Assembly (NCBI GenBank): GCA_027493055.1
Contig: JAPUDO010000046.1
Location: 186,001 to 250,000 of the forward strand
From: Niabella sp.
GTDB lineage: Bacteria > Bacteroidota > Bacteroidia > Chitinophagales > Chitinophagaceae
DNA: 64,000 bases
Direction: 5' to 3'
In this document: positions 1 to 8,777 of the stretch, piece after piece
Numbering within the stretch: position 1 is the stretch's first letter
How the letters are laid out: the number at the start of each line of letters is the position of its first letter
Notes under the pieces: model-generated
The model's database searches: none
What the model was told of the DNA's origin: nothing
Seen by the model: the letters and a program-made list of their open reading frames with translations, nothing else
Program-made: the position numbers and the translations under genes

Positions 1-1
1 A

Positions 2-250
2 GCCGCTTCTCTTATTTTTTCATTCTTCATCAGCACGGATACTATTGCCCTGGTAAAAAGCCCTTTAAAAAACCTCCAGGCATTATGGTTTGCCCTGGCA
101 TTTACCAGTATAGGCCTGGAGACTAACTTTAAAGACCTGGTAGGTGTGCATAACAGGAAACCTGTGATTGCATTTTTAGGGGCACAGCTTTTTAATGTGA
201 TCATAACGCTCATTATAGCCTGGTTTCTTTTCGGTGGCAACAAACTTTAA
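2..250 (+). CDS. YeiH/UPF0324 family putative anion (sulfate) exporter, C-terminal fragment
   Basis: Only the last 82 codons are in the window; the gene starts upstream of base 1. The visible protein is hydrophobic, with two to three membrane segments, and contains the stretch FTSIGLETNFKDL, which I recognise as characteristic of the C-terminal part of the YeiH/UPF0324 membrane family (annotated as putative sulfate exporters; real substrates are poorly known). It ends with a TAA at 248-250. The downstream neighbour on the same strand is a SusC/SusD/sulfatase locus, so a link to sulfur oxyanions is plausible but rests only on the family name and position. A palindromic, probably terminating, sequence follows at 312-341. 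Confidence 0.72.
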   Translation, partial: AASLIFSFFISTDTIALVKSPLKNLQALWFALAFTSIGLETNFKDLVGVHNRKPVIAFLGAQLFNVIITLIIAWFLFGGNKL

Positions 251-311
251 GCTCATAAAAGATGCTGTCTTATAAAAGCATCCATTATGCTCAAAGTGTT
301 TTTTAAATAAG

Positions 312-341
312 TATAAAAAAACTTTTAAAAGTTTTTTTATA
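312..341 (+). terminator. 30-bp perfect AT-rich palindrome after the exporter gene
   Basis: A perfect palindrome of 30 bp centred between 326 and 327: an A7 run, CTTTTAAAAG and a T7 run. As RNA it forms a hairpin ending in U residues on either strand, so it could end the exporter transcript and insulate the downstream SusC promoter. It is only AT-rich pairing apart from one C-G pair per side, so termination is inferred. A weaker 6-bp hairpin (GATGCT/AGCATC) lies at 261-282. Confidence 0.45.
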
Positions 342-355
342 TCAAACAGGTTCAG

Positions 356-363
356 TATTTTTG
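356..363 (+). promoter_or_regulatory. Candidate -7 box of the sulfatase-locus promoter
   Basis: TATTTTTG fits the Bacteroidota -7 consensus TAnnTTTG. No clear TTTG -33 element is seen at the right spacing. Transcription from here would begin near 370 and give a leader of about 410 nt before the SusC start at 783, containing a 39-codon ORF and a hairpin with a U tract. Confidence 0.45.
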
Positions 364-426
364 TCTACTAAATAAGTAGACTAATAGCTGTTAACCACCA
401 GCAGTTATATTTTAAACCCAATTAAA

Positions 427-546
427 ATGAATAGCTCAACAAACGCTGTGTTTAAGTTGCAAAACTTCACTTCTGTAAGCCAGGTGGTAATACCTTCTCA
501 AATGTTCTGTATGAACAGAACCACTACTACCTGTTGTTGCATATAA
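427..546 (+). CDS. 39-residue upstream ORF ending in Cys-Cys-Cys-Ile (candidate leader peptide)
   Basis: An ATG at 427 opens a 39-codon frame that stops at 544-546. The product begins MNSSTNAVF and ends MNRTTTTCCCI; the three consecutive Cys codons (TGT TGT TGC, 532-540) lie one codon before the end, and another Cys sits at residue 28. The ATG follows an A-rich stretch typical of Bacteroidota translation starts. The frame lies between a candidate promoter (356-363) and a terminator-like hairpin (608-671), upstream of a SusC/SusD/two-sulfatase locus. Known leader peptides that sense an amino acid carry runs of its codons, and Cys-run upstream ORFs controlling sulfur genes are known in other phyla. 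Function as a cysteine sensor here is inference. It has no recognised domain and could be a chance ORF. Confidence 0.5.
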   Translation: MNSSTNAVFKLQNFTSVSQVVIPSQMFCMNRTTTTCCCI

Positions 547-607
547 GTACCCATTTTTCATGTTATCTGAATAAGCGATAAGCCTGTTATTGCTGCAACC
601 GGCAAAA

Positions 608-671
608 GGTATCCCATGGCCTGTCCACAATAATCGGTGGTTGGTTATAGTTGGGGGCCGGGGTGCCTTTT
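608..671 (+). terminator. Terminator-like hairpin in the SusC leader (candidate attenuator)
   Basis: The left arm 608-615 (GGTATCCC) pairs with 660-667 (GGGGTGCC) through six Watson-Crick and two G-U pairs. After a 2-nt bulge (616-617), 618-621 (GGCC) pairs with 656-659. The 34-nt loop holds an inner CCAC/GTGG hairpin (625-628 with 637-640). Four U residues (668-671) follow. The structure lies 61 nt after the stop of the Cys-tailed upstream ORF and about 110 nt before the SusC ATG, so it would block read-through into SusC if it terminates. The short U tract keeps confidence moderate. Confidence 0.42.
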
Positions 672-782
672 ACTGATTACACTTACAGAGATTTCCATAA
701 TACACAAACCATCAAAAAACGAGTACAAAGTACCTGCGGCATTATTATGCCCGGAACGTACCGGATACAAACTACAAATAAA

Positions 783-3700
783 ATGCGCAAGAAGAGTCTT
801 TTATATAGCATCACACTATACCTGCTGCTCCTTTTAACCGGCAGTGCGATCCATGCACAAAACCCCGCTACTATTAATTCTGTACTTGAAGGTACCGTGC
901 TTGATGAAGTAACCAATGAGCCGCTTGATGGAGCTAACGTCATTATTGAAGGGGTAACCAATCAAACTACAACCAATTCCAAAGGACAGTTCATATTACG
1001 CACGGGACAGAAGTTCCCCTACAACATCATCATCACTTTTGTGGGGTACGAAAAGAAGATCGTGCTGGCAACAGGGTCGCCCGTTTCCGTAAGATTAAAA
1101 CCTATCAATAACAACCTGGATGATGTGGTAGTAGTAGGTTATGGAACCCAAAGAAAAACTGATGTTACCGGAGCCGTAAGCTCATTATCACAGAGCGCTA
1201 TCAGGCAGCCGCTGAGCTCATTTGATCAGGCGTTAAAAGGTGCCTCCACGGGCGTTCAGGTAACACAAACATCAGGACAACCTGGCGGAGGTGTCAGCAT
1301 CCGCATCAGGGGCGGATCCTCCATCCAGGGAGGTAATGAGCCGCTGTATGTTATAGATGGCTTCCCGGTATACAATAGCAGTAACTCGCCCGGTATAGCT
1401 TCCGGGGCCGTGGTAAATCCATTGGCAGGTATTAACCCGGCTGACATTGACAGGATAGATATTTTAAAAGACGCCGCGGCCACTGCTATTTATGGATCGC
1501 GTGGCGCAAATGGCGTAGTAATTATAACAACCAAAAAAGGAAGCCCCAGGAAAAGCGCCATCAGCTACGATGGGTCGTATGGTCAGCAAAGCGTGCAGAA
1601 AAAAATTGACGTGCTGAATGCAAAACAATTTGCGGTTCTAAGAAATGAAGTGCTGTACGATACCAAACCATCAGGCGGAAAATATCAATATTTAAGTGAA
1701 GCTGAGATAGCCGCATTAGGCGAAGGAACCAACTGGCAACAGGAGGCTTTCAGGAATGCTCTTGTACAAAGCCACCAGGTTTCTATTGCAGGGGGCAGCA
1801 GTAATACACAATACTTTATATCGGGAAGCTATAATAAACAGGAGGGAATTATTAAAAACACCGACTTTACAAGAATAGCTGTCAGGGCCAATATCAATGC
1901 CCGGCCTGTTAACAGGCTCACAGTAAGCACCAATATTACCGCAAGTAAAGCAGACGCAAATATTGCTCCATCAGGCATCATCGGCTCTTTATTAATCATG
2001 CCTCCTACAGCCACCATATATGAGCCGGACGGAAGCTATACATTAAGAAATCCTTTTGAGAATATATTTGCCAATCCAATAGCCACATTAAACGAAACGC
2101 TTAATAAATCCGCTACCATAAGATTTTTAGGCACCGGCTATGCAGAATATGAGATCATCAAAGGATTAAAAGCCAAAGTATTATTAGGTACGGACATTAG
2201 TAATGACAAGGAAAAGTATTATGTGCCTTCCATCATTTATGAAGGAGCAGGCACTAACGGACAGGCATCTTTAGGTAATTCCACGACATACTCCTGGTTA
2301 AATGAGAACACGTTTTCCTGGTCAAAGGAGTTTGGTAAAAGCGCGCTGACGGCTTTGGCAGGCTTCACACAGCAGGAGTCGGCCAACGAAAGATTCACCG
2401 CCGGAGCACAACAATTTGTTACAGACGACCTTACCTATAACAATCTTGAAAGCGGTTCTGTGCTGCTTCGGCCTACGTCAGGCACTTACGACTGGGTATT
2501 GCATTCCTACCTGTCAAGGATAACTTATAACTATAACAGCCTGTACTATTTAACAGCAAGTATCAGGCGTGATGGCTCTTCCCGCTTTGGTAAAAATAAC
2601 AAGTGGGGCAATTTCCCGTCAGTATCCGCTGCCTGGAATATCAGCAAGGAAAACTTCTTTACTCCCCTTCGTGATAAAGTAAGCGACCTTAAATTAAGAG
2701 CAAGTTTTGGTACTACCGGTAACCTTGAAATAGGACAATATCAATCCCTGGCTACCCTGTATAGCTTAAACTATTTATTCGGAGGAAATATTATCAGTGG
2801 CTTTGCACCACAAAGAATAGCAAATGATAACCTTGGATGGGAAAAAACGTATCAATACAATGCAGGATTAGACCTGGGTTTACTACGCAACAGGCTTGCT
2901 ATTAGCATAGAAGCTTACTATAAAAAAACAACCGACCTGTTATTAAACGTAGAAATACCATGGACTACGGGTTATGCCACTTCATTACAGAACTTTGGAT
3001 CGGTAGCAAACAAGGGTATTGAACTGGGATTAAAGAGCAAAAACCTGGCCGGGCTCTTTGCCTGGAACAGCGACCTGAACATTTCCTTTAACAGGAACAA
3101 AGTGCTGGCTATTGGCAACAACGCGCAATCTTATATTTCAGGCAATTATATCATCCAGGTGGGAAAACCTTTAGGTACTTTTTATGGTACTGCAACGGAT
3201 GGTATTTTACAACAGGGAAAGGAAGCGGAAAAAGGGAAATATACCGGTAATGCCACACCCAAAGCCGGCGACCGTTTATATAAAGACATTAATGGTGATG
3301 GCAGTTTTACAACAGCGGCCGACCGTGCTATTATCGGCAATGCGCAACCCGACTTTATATTTGGCTTCACAAACAACTTCTCCTGGAAAGGATTTGACCT
3401 GTCTGTATTTCTGCAGGGCGTTTATGGCAACCAGATCATTAACAGCAACCGCCAGTCTTTAGAAATGTTTACAGGCCAGCAAAATGCATCTGTAACAGCG
3501 TTAGAAAGATGGACGCCTGAAAATCCCTCAACAACAATACCACGGGCTAAATTAGATCCGGCGCCGGTTTTTTCAGACCGCTTTGTTGAAGACGGCTCTT
3601 TTATACGGGTAAAAGATATCACGCTTAGTTACGCGCTGCCTGTATCCCTTTTAGACAGGGCCAAAATTTCTGCCGTCAGCATTTATGTAACTGCCCAAAA

Positions 3701-3833
3701 TCTCCACACTTTCACAAAATACACCGGGTTTGATCCCGAAATCACTTCGGGCAGCAATGTATCTCCCGGAACAGACTCAGGCATCTACCCTTTGGCTAAA
3801 AGCATAATAGCCGGACTCAGGGTAACCTTTTAA
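783..3833 (+). CDS. SusC/RagA-type TonB-dependent outer-membrane transporter (sulfatase locus)
   Basis: This 1016-residue protein imports oligomeric substrate across the outer membrane with its SusD partner, powered by TonB. I chose the ATG at 783 because it opens a clean signal peptide (MRKKSLLYS... to a cleavage after HAQ, residue 26); the frame stays open upstream, with an ATG at 747 and a TTG at 651. Order of parts: carboxypeptidase-regulatory-like beta-sandwich (about 30-110), a TonB-box-like segment with VVVVGYGTQRK (about 116-125), plug domain (GYGTQ...IYGSRGANGVVIITTKKG), then a 22-strand barrel ending in the usual aromatic C-terminus GLRVTF. There is no N-terminal STN domain, so it is unlikely to signal to a FecR anti-sigma factor, unlike the second SusC in the window. 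SusD follows after 71 bp, then two sulfatases, so the substrate is probably sulfated. Confidence 0.93.
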   Translation: MRKKSLLYSITLYLLLLLTGSAIHAQNPATINSVLEGTVLDEVTNEPLDGANVIIEGVTNQTTTNSKGQFILRTGQKFPYNIIITFVGYEKKIVLATGSPVSVRLKPINNNLDDVVVVGYGTQRKTDVTGAVSSLSQSAIRQPLSSFDQALKGASTGVQVTQTSGQPGGGVSIRIRGGSSIQGGNEPLYVIDGFPVYNSSNSPGIASGAVVNPLAGINPADIDRIDILKDAAATAIYGSRGANGVVIITTKKGSPRKSAISYDGSYGQQSVQKKIDVLNAKQFAVLRNEVLYDTKPSGGKYQYLSEAEIAALGEGTNWQQEAFRNALVQSHQVSIAGGSSNTQYFISGSYNKQEGIIKNTDFTRIAVRANINARPVNRLTVSTNITASKADANIAPSGIIGSLLIMPPTATIYEPDGSYTLRNPFENIFANPIATLNETLNKSATIRFLGTGYAEYEIIKGLKAKVLLGTDISNDKEKYYVPSIIYEGAGTNGQASLGNSTTYSWLNENTFSWSKEFGKSALTALAGFTQQESANERFTAGAQQFVTDDLTYNNLESGSVLLRPTSGTYDWVLHSYLSRITYNYNSLYYLTASIRRDGSSRFGKNNKWGNFPSVSAAWNISKENFFTPLRDKVSDLKLRASFGTTGNLEIGQYQSLATLYSLNYLFGGNIISGFAPQRIANDNLGWEKTYQYNAGLDLGLLRNRLAISIEAYYKKTTDLLLNVEIPWTTGYATSLQNFGSVANKGIELGLKSKNLAGLFAWNSDLNISFNRNKVLAIGNNAQSYISGNYIIQVGKPLGTFYGTATDGILQQGKEAEKGKYTGNATPKAGDRLYKDINGDGSFTTAADRAIIGNAQPDFIFGFTNNFSWKGFDLSVFLQGVYGNQIINSNRQSLEMFTGQQNASVTALERWTPENPSTTIPRAKLDPAPVFSDRFVEDGSFIRVKDITLSYALPVSLLDRAKISAVSIYVTAQNLHTFTKYTGFDPEITSGSNVSPGTDSGIYPLAKSIIAGLRVTF

Positions 3834-3904
3834 TAAATACACATACATCACACTATTGCTATATTGTATAAAAGCATAGCAGCATTAGTAAAACAATATG
3901 AATC

Positions 3905-5380
3905 ATGAAACGCATATACCTTTTTACATTAATAATAATGGTGCTTCAGGCAGGTTGCTCAAAGCTTGATGAAGTTCCTGAATCCTTCCTGGTAACCGAA
4001 CAGTTTTACCGGAATGAAAGTGAAGCGGTGGCCGCTGTTACGGCTATTTACCGGAAGCTTTACGAAAGCGGCCAATCTTTATACAACAGCTTATTCCAGA
4101 TTGGTGTAGAAATGGCTACAGACGATTATGAAGCGGGCCCCAGGGCAAGAAACGCGCATGTACGTGCTATATCAGGTCTAACGCATGATGCATCCAACGA
4201 CAGGATGCAGGAGCTTTGGAGGCAAAGCTACAGCGCTATAAGCGCTGCTAACGTAGCTATTGATAAAATAGCTGAAATTGACGCAGCCAATATAAACGAA
4301 ACAGTACGGGCACGCCTCATCAATGAAGCTAAATTTTTACGCGCACTGAACTACTTCAACCTGGTAAGATGGTTTGGCGGCGTACCCATTGTACTTCACG
4401 AGACATCTTCCCTATCGGCAGAGGCCCTGTATGTTGAAAAAGCAACAGAAGAAGATGTGTACCAGCAGATCATCAAAGACCTTAACAGCGCCGGGCAGCT
4501 ACCCAATTGGAAATCTTATGGCGCAGCTGATATCGGGCGGGCCACATCGGGAGCCGCCAAAAGCCTGTTGGCAAAGGTTTACCTTACTAAAAAAGATTGG
4601 GCGAATGCAGTGCTTAAAAGTAAAGAGGTTATAGACAATGAAGGGTATGACCTGTTTCCCCAATTTTCCGATGTATTTGCCGTAGCAAAAAAGAATGGGA
4701 TCGAGCATATTTTTTCAGCACAGTTCCAGGGAAATTCCGGATATCAGGGAAACAGCCTGGCAAGCCGGTCCGCGCCTGCCGATATACCCGGTATTAACGG
4801 GGATTATGCTGATGCTTTGCACTGGGAGGGCAACCTCTACCAGAGTTTTGCTGCTAACGATGCCCGCCTGCCGGTAACCTTTGTAACACAAATGGTAAGC
4901 CCGGCTGACGGTAAATTATACGTTTTATCCAAACCACAGTTTCATAAATATTACGATGAAAAAGTGGTGGGCAGCCCGGGGCAGTCTTCCAAAAATCTTC
5001 CTATCATCAGATATGCGGAAGTATTGCTGATTTATGCAGAAGCTTTGAACGAACAAAACGGAGGGCCGAACAGCGAGGCTTACCAGGCCATAGACAAAAT
5101 ACGCAACCGCGCTAAAATTACCCGTTTGCAGGATGTTGCTCCGGCGCTTAGCCAGTCTCAATTCCGTGACTCAGTTTTCCAGGAACGCAGAAAAGAGCTG
5201 GTGTTTGAGTACCAGCGCTGGTTCGACCTGGTAAGACGTGGGGCCGATTACTATGTGGCTACACTTAAAGCTGCCGGCAAAACACAGGCTGCGCCCAGGC
5301 ATATCCATTTTCCAACACCGCAGCGCGAGCTTGACCTAAACCCTAAGCTAAAGCAACACCCCGATTGGATAAACTATTAA
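3905..5380 (+). CDS. SusD/RagB-type surface glycan-binding lipoprotein
   Basis: A 491-residue lipoprotein: the signal MKRIYLFTLIIMVLQAGC places the lipidated Cys at residue 18. The body shows the SusD pattern: TPR-like helices (FLRALNYFNLVRWFGGVPIV, about 143-162) and the C-terminal RagB region with RYAEVLLIYAEALNE and ERRKELVFEYQRWFDLVRRG. It caps the SusC barrel just upstream and binds the incoming substrate at the cell surface. The next gene, a sulfatase, starts 29 bp after its stop, so SusC, SusD and the sulfatases are probably one operon. The ligand cannot be read from sequence. Confidence 0.93.
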   Translation: MKRIYLFTLIIMVLQAGCSKLDEVPESFLVTEQFYRNESEAVAAVTAIYRKLYESGQSLYNSLFQIGVEMATDDYEAGPRARNAHVRAISGLTHDASNDRMQELWRQSYSAISAANVAIDKIAEIDAANINETVRARLINEAKFLRALNYFNLVRWFGGVPIVLHETSSLSAEALYVEKATEEDVYQQIIKDLNSAGQLPNWKSYGAADIGRATSGAAKSLLAKVYLTKKDWANAVLKSKEVIDNEGYDLFPQFSDVFAVAKKNGIEHIFSAQFQGNSGYQGNSLASRSAPADIPGINGDYADALHWEGNLYQSFAANDARLPVTFVTQMVSPADGKLYVLSKPQFHKYYDEKVVGSPGQSSKNLPIIRYAEVLLIYAEALNEQNGGPNSEAYQAIDKIRNRAKITRLQDVAPALSQSQFRDSVFQERRKELVFEYQRWFDLVRRGADYYVATLKAAGKTQAAPRHIHFPTPQRELDLNPKLKQHPDWINY

Positions 5381-5409
5381 TTCTGTTCAAACAAATAAAA
5401 CAAGTAAAG

Positions 5410-7017
5410 ATGAAAAACCGGATAAACTTTTTAAAGAAGATCGCTGTTCTTCTGCTTGGCATAGGAATAGCCAATGCTGCCTTTGCACAACAAAAACCTA
5501 ATATCGTTCTCATCCTTGTAGATGATCTCGGGTTTTCTGATATTGAGCCTTATGGTGGTATTGATATAAAAACGCCCCATATCAGTAAGCTGGCCAGTGA
5601 AGGCACTATTTTTAAGGAATTTTATAATAATTCCATCTGCGCACCCACCAGGGCCTCCCTGCTTACAGGGCAGTATCCCCATAAAGCAGGTGTGGGCTAT
5701 TTCAACGTAAACCTTGGATTACCTGCATACCAGGGCTTTTTAAACAAAGAGTCGCTTACCCTGGCAGAGGTTCTAAAAAGCGGCGGCTACAGCACCATCA
5801 TATCCGGTAAATGGCATGTAGGCGATGATAAAGACCAATGGCCCGCCCAACGCGGCTTTGAGAAGTCTTTTGGTTTTATTGGAGGCGCCAGCAATTATTA
5901 CGAGATCAATGACTCAGCTAATGCCGATGTAAAGCTTATAAAAAATAACCAACCCTACTATCTTGAAAAAGATAAATACCTCACCGATGCTATAACAGAT
6001 AATGCACTGGGTTTCCTGGACGAGCAATCGAAAGAAAAAAAACCTTTCTTCCTGTACCTGGCTTTTAACGCTCCTCACTGGCCTTTACAGGCCTTGCCCC
6101 AGGATATAGAGCAGTACAAAGGCATTTACAGTTCAGGATGGGACAGCCTCCGTGTACAACGGTACAGACAGGCTGTTTTAAAAGGTGTATATGATAAAGA
6201 CCAGGCTATTGCCAGGCACGATGAAGCCGTTCAGCCATGGAATAAGCTTACCTATGACGAACAGCAATACTGGCAATACCGGCAGCAGGTATATGCAGCC
6301 ATGATTGATCATGTAGACCAAAGTATCGGACGTTTGCTTAACAAATTAAAAGAACTGAAGAAAGATGAGAATACATTGATCATTTTCCTTTCGGATAATG
6401 GTGCCCAGGGCGGGAACGGCCTCAGGCTTTACACGCAAAGAAATACAGGACCCGTTGGTTCTGCCGGTTCATACGAAGTGCAAAACAGCAACTGGTCTCA
6501 AACCGGCAACTCCCCGCTCAGAAATTATAAAGGCACGCCTTATGAAGGTGGCATAAGCGCGCCTTTTATAGCATGGTTACCCAAATTTGTGCCTGCTGCT
6601 ACAATAGTAAAAGGCTCCGGCCACTTAATTGATATAGCCCCTACCCTGTATGAACTTGCAGGTATTAAATACCCTGCCATTTATAACGGAATACATACAA
6701 ACAGGTTACCGGGTAAAAGTTTATTACCGGTGCTTTACGGGAAGTCCGATACCATAAACAGGCAGGGCGGCATCTTTTGGGAACGCGGCGGCAATATCGC
6801 TGTAAGGCATGGAAAATGGAAATTAGTGCAGCCAGCCACTACACCCGGGAAGTATGAGCTGTATGATATAACAAAAGACAGGGCAGAGAATACCGATCTT
6901 GCCAAAGAAAATCCGGAGATAGTAGCGCATCTGCAAAAATTATATAAAGAATGGGCAGCAGAAAACGATGTGGTCGATTATTCACTCCTCCGTCCCCAAA
7001 GCCCGGCGGGTAGATGA
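5410..7017 (+). CDS. Formylglycine-dependent sulfatase (first of a tandem pair)
   Basis: A 535-residue family S1 arylsulfatase-like enzyme that hydrolyses sulfate esters. The start at 5410 gives a signal peptide ending AAFAQ (about residue 27), so it acts in the periplasm or outside the cell; the frame is open a further 15 codons upstream. Metal-binding LVDDLGFSD is near 37-44. The catalytic motif CAPTR starts at Cys77, the C-x-P-x-R signature whose Cys is oxidised to formylglycine; SGKWHVGD and LSDNGAQGGNG give further active-site residues. No maturation enzyme is in the window, so it must be encoded elsewhere. The protein resembles the next gene throughout (both have NNSICAPTRASLLTGQY), so the two are duplicates. 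Substrate is unknown. Confidence 0.94.
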   Translation: MKNRINFLKKIAVLLLGIGIANAAFAQQKPNIVLILVDDLGFSDIEPYGGIDIKTPHISKLASEGTIFKEFYNNSICAPTRASLLTGQYPHKAGVGYFNVNLGLPAYQGFLNKESLTLAEVLKSGGYSTIISGKWHVGDDKDQWPAQRGFEKSFGFIGGASNYYEINDSANADVKLIKNNQPYYLEKDKYLTDAITDNALGFLDEQSKEKKPFFLYLAFNAPHWPLQALPQDIEQYKGIYSSGWDSLRVQRYRQAVLKGVYDKDQAIARHDEAVQPWNKLTYDEQQYWQYRQQVYAAMIDHVDQSIGRLLNKLKELKKDENTLIIFLSDNGAQGGNGLRLYTQRNTGPVGSAGSYEVQNSNWSQTGNSPLRNYKGTPYEGGISAPFIAWLPKFVPAATIVKGSGHLIDIAPTLYELAGIKYPAIYNGIHTNRLPGKSLLPVLYGKSDTINRQGGIFWERGGNIAVRHGKWKLVQPATTPGKYELYDITKDRAENTDLAKENPEIVAHLQKLYKEWAAENDVVDYSLLRPQSPAGR

Positions 7018-7054
7018 TACATACTAACTCCTTAATACAATAAATAAATATGCA

Positions 7055-8692
7055 ATGAAAAAATATCTAACTATACTCACTCTTGCAATATCGGTGAGCA
7101 GCCTGTATGCACAGCAAAAACCTAAAAAGCCTAACATCATACTTATTGTGGCTGATGACATGGGATACTCTGATCTTGGCACTTACGGTTCAGAGATCAG
7201 CACTCCTAACCTCGATAAGTTGGCTTATGAAGGCATACGCTTGCAGGAGTTTTATAATAACTCAATATGCGCGCCTACACGGGCCTCTTTATTAACCGGG
7301 CAGTACCAGCACAAGGCTGGGGTAGGTTATTTTTCCAACGATCTGGGTTTGCCTGCTTACCAGGGATATATTAATAACCAATCGCTGACACTTGCAGAGG
7401 TGCTTAAAGAAAACGGGTACACTACCATCATATCAGGGAAATGGCACGTATCCGGAAAAGGCCAAAGCTTACCCTGGCAACGGGGATTTCAATTTGTATA
7501 TCCAAAAAATGAACAGTCGGCCAACTCCGGCGCACCAGGCGTGCCCGACATAAAAACAGATAATGAAGGGTTTCCGCTGGAAGCTTCTTTTCAAACCAAC
7601 CTCATCACCAATAATGCTCTTAGCTTCCTGGATACGGCTGCACAGCAGGACAAACCGTTCTTCCTGTACCTGGGCTACACTGCCCCGCACTGGCCGTTGG
7701 TAGCATTACAGAAAGATATTGCAAAATACAAAGGGAAATATGATAAGGGCTGGGATGCGCTTCGTGAGGAAAGGTTCAAAAAACAAAAAGAGTTGGGATT
7801 AATACCTACAGATTTCCCTATCTCTAAAAAAGATGAAGATATATATGACTGGGCAAAGCTTTCGTATGATCAAAAGCAGTTATGGGCCAGGAAGATGGAA
7901 GTATTTGCGGCTATGGTAGATGAGCTCGACCAGGGAGTAGGCCATATCACCCAAAAATTAGAAGCGCTGAAAAAAGCTGATAATACTATCATATTATTCA
8001 TTTCCGACAATGGAGCTCCGGCCGAAGATCTGGTACGCTGGTACCATGGCGCTACAAAGAACACAGGCACCGTTGGCACCACCGGTTCTTTTGAATCACA
8101 AAGCAAAAACTGGTCCTATGCTTCCAACACACCTTTCAGGGGCTTTAAAGATTATTTATATGAGGGAGGGATCAATTCGCCATTTATTGCATGGTATCCC
8201 GGCAAAATAACAGCAGGACGCATCGCCAAAGGCACAGGCCATATTATTGACCTGGCGCCTACTATTTATGAAATAGCGGGAGCAAAATATCCTAAAACCT
8301 ATGCCGGCATTAGGCCATTTGATTTGCCTGGCCAAAGCCTTTTACCGGTGTTCACCGGCACGCAAAACGAAGTACAAAGAAAAGAGCCCCTGTTCTGGGA
8401 AAGGGCCGGGAACAGGGCCATAAGGTCAGAACAATGGAAGCTGGTTTCGCACTGGCCCGGCTACAACTGGGAGCTGTATGATTTATCAAAAGACAAAGGC
8501 GAAACCAATAATATTGCCCGCGATAATCATGAAATAGTAAGCCGGCTTTCGGTAAAATATTTCCGGTGGGCTAAAGCGAATGGAGTTGTTGACTTCGCTA
8601 CGCTGGAAGACAGGGAACCGCAAAGCATGAAAGAATTCAGGAAGAGCAGGGTACAGGAGGTAATACCTGCAGGAAGAGGATTCCCATTTTAA
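7055..8692 (+). CDS. Formylglycine-dependent sulfatase (second of a tandem pair)
   Basis: A 545-residue S1-type sulfatase with a signal peptide ending SLYAQ (about 20). Metal-binding VADDMGYSD is near 32-40, and the formylglycine motif CAPTR starts at Cys72; SGKWHVSG and ISDNGAP follow as expected. It begins 37 bp after the first sulfatase and shares its layout and several identical blocks, so it is a paralogue, but it differs in the middle (residues about 145-170) and at the C-terminus, which suggests a different sulfate position or sugar. It is the last gene of the SusC-SusD-sulfatase unit; the next gene (ssb) converges on it. Confidence 0.94.
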   Translation: MKKYLTILTLAISVSSLYAQQKPKKPNIILIVADDMGYSDLGTYGSEISTPNLDKLAYEGIRLQEFYNNSICAPTRASLLTGQYQHKAGVGYFSNDLGLPAYQGYINNQSLTLAEVLKENGYTTIISGKWHVSGKGQSLPWQRGFQFVYPKNEQSANSGAPGVPDIKTDNEGFPLEASFQTNLITNNALSFLDTAAQQDKPFFLYLGYTAPHWPLVALQKDIAKYKGKYDKGWDALREERFKKQKELGLIPTDFPISKKDEDIYDWAKLSYDQKQLWARKMEVFAAMVDELDQGVGHITQKLEALKKADNTIILFISDNGAPAEDLVRWYHGATKNTGTVGTTGSFESQSKNWSYASNTPFRGFKDYLYEGGINSPFIAWYPGKITAGRIAKGTGHIIDLAPTIYEIAGAKYPKTYAGIRPFDLPGQSLLPVFTGTQNEVQRKEPLFWERAGNRAIRSEQWKLVSHWPGYNWELYDLSKDKGETNNIARDNHEIVSRLSVKYFRWAKANGVVDFATLEDREPQSMKEFRKSRVQEVIPAGRGFPF

Positions 8693-8733
8693 TTCCTGAG
8701 TGCCTCTTATATCAGAACCAGAGGTTTCTTCAT

Positions 8734-8759
8734 AAAAACGCCCCGCAGCAGCGGGGCGT
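8734..8759 (-). terminator. Intrinsic terminator of ssb
   Basis: A perfect 9-bp GC-rich stem, ACGCCCCGC (8738-8746) with GCGGGGCGT (8751-8759) and an AGCA loop. On the minus strand it is followed by a T5 run, so it mainly ends ssb; the plus-strand side lacks a good U tract but the stem may also slow sulfatase read-through. Confidence 0.85.
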
Positions 8760-8777
8760 AAAATTATATCCGGTAAT

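Noticed and set aside
436-630. 64-codon minus-strand ORF in the SusC leader
   Set aside because: No start context, no family; it overlaps the leader structures on the other strand.
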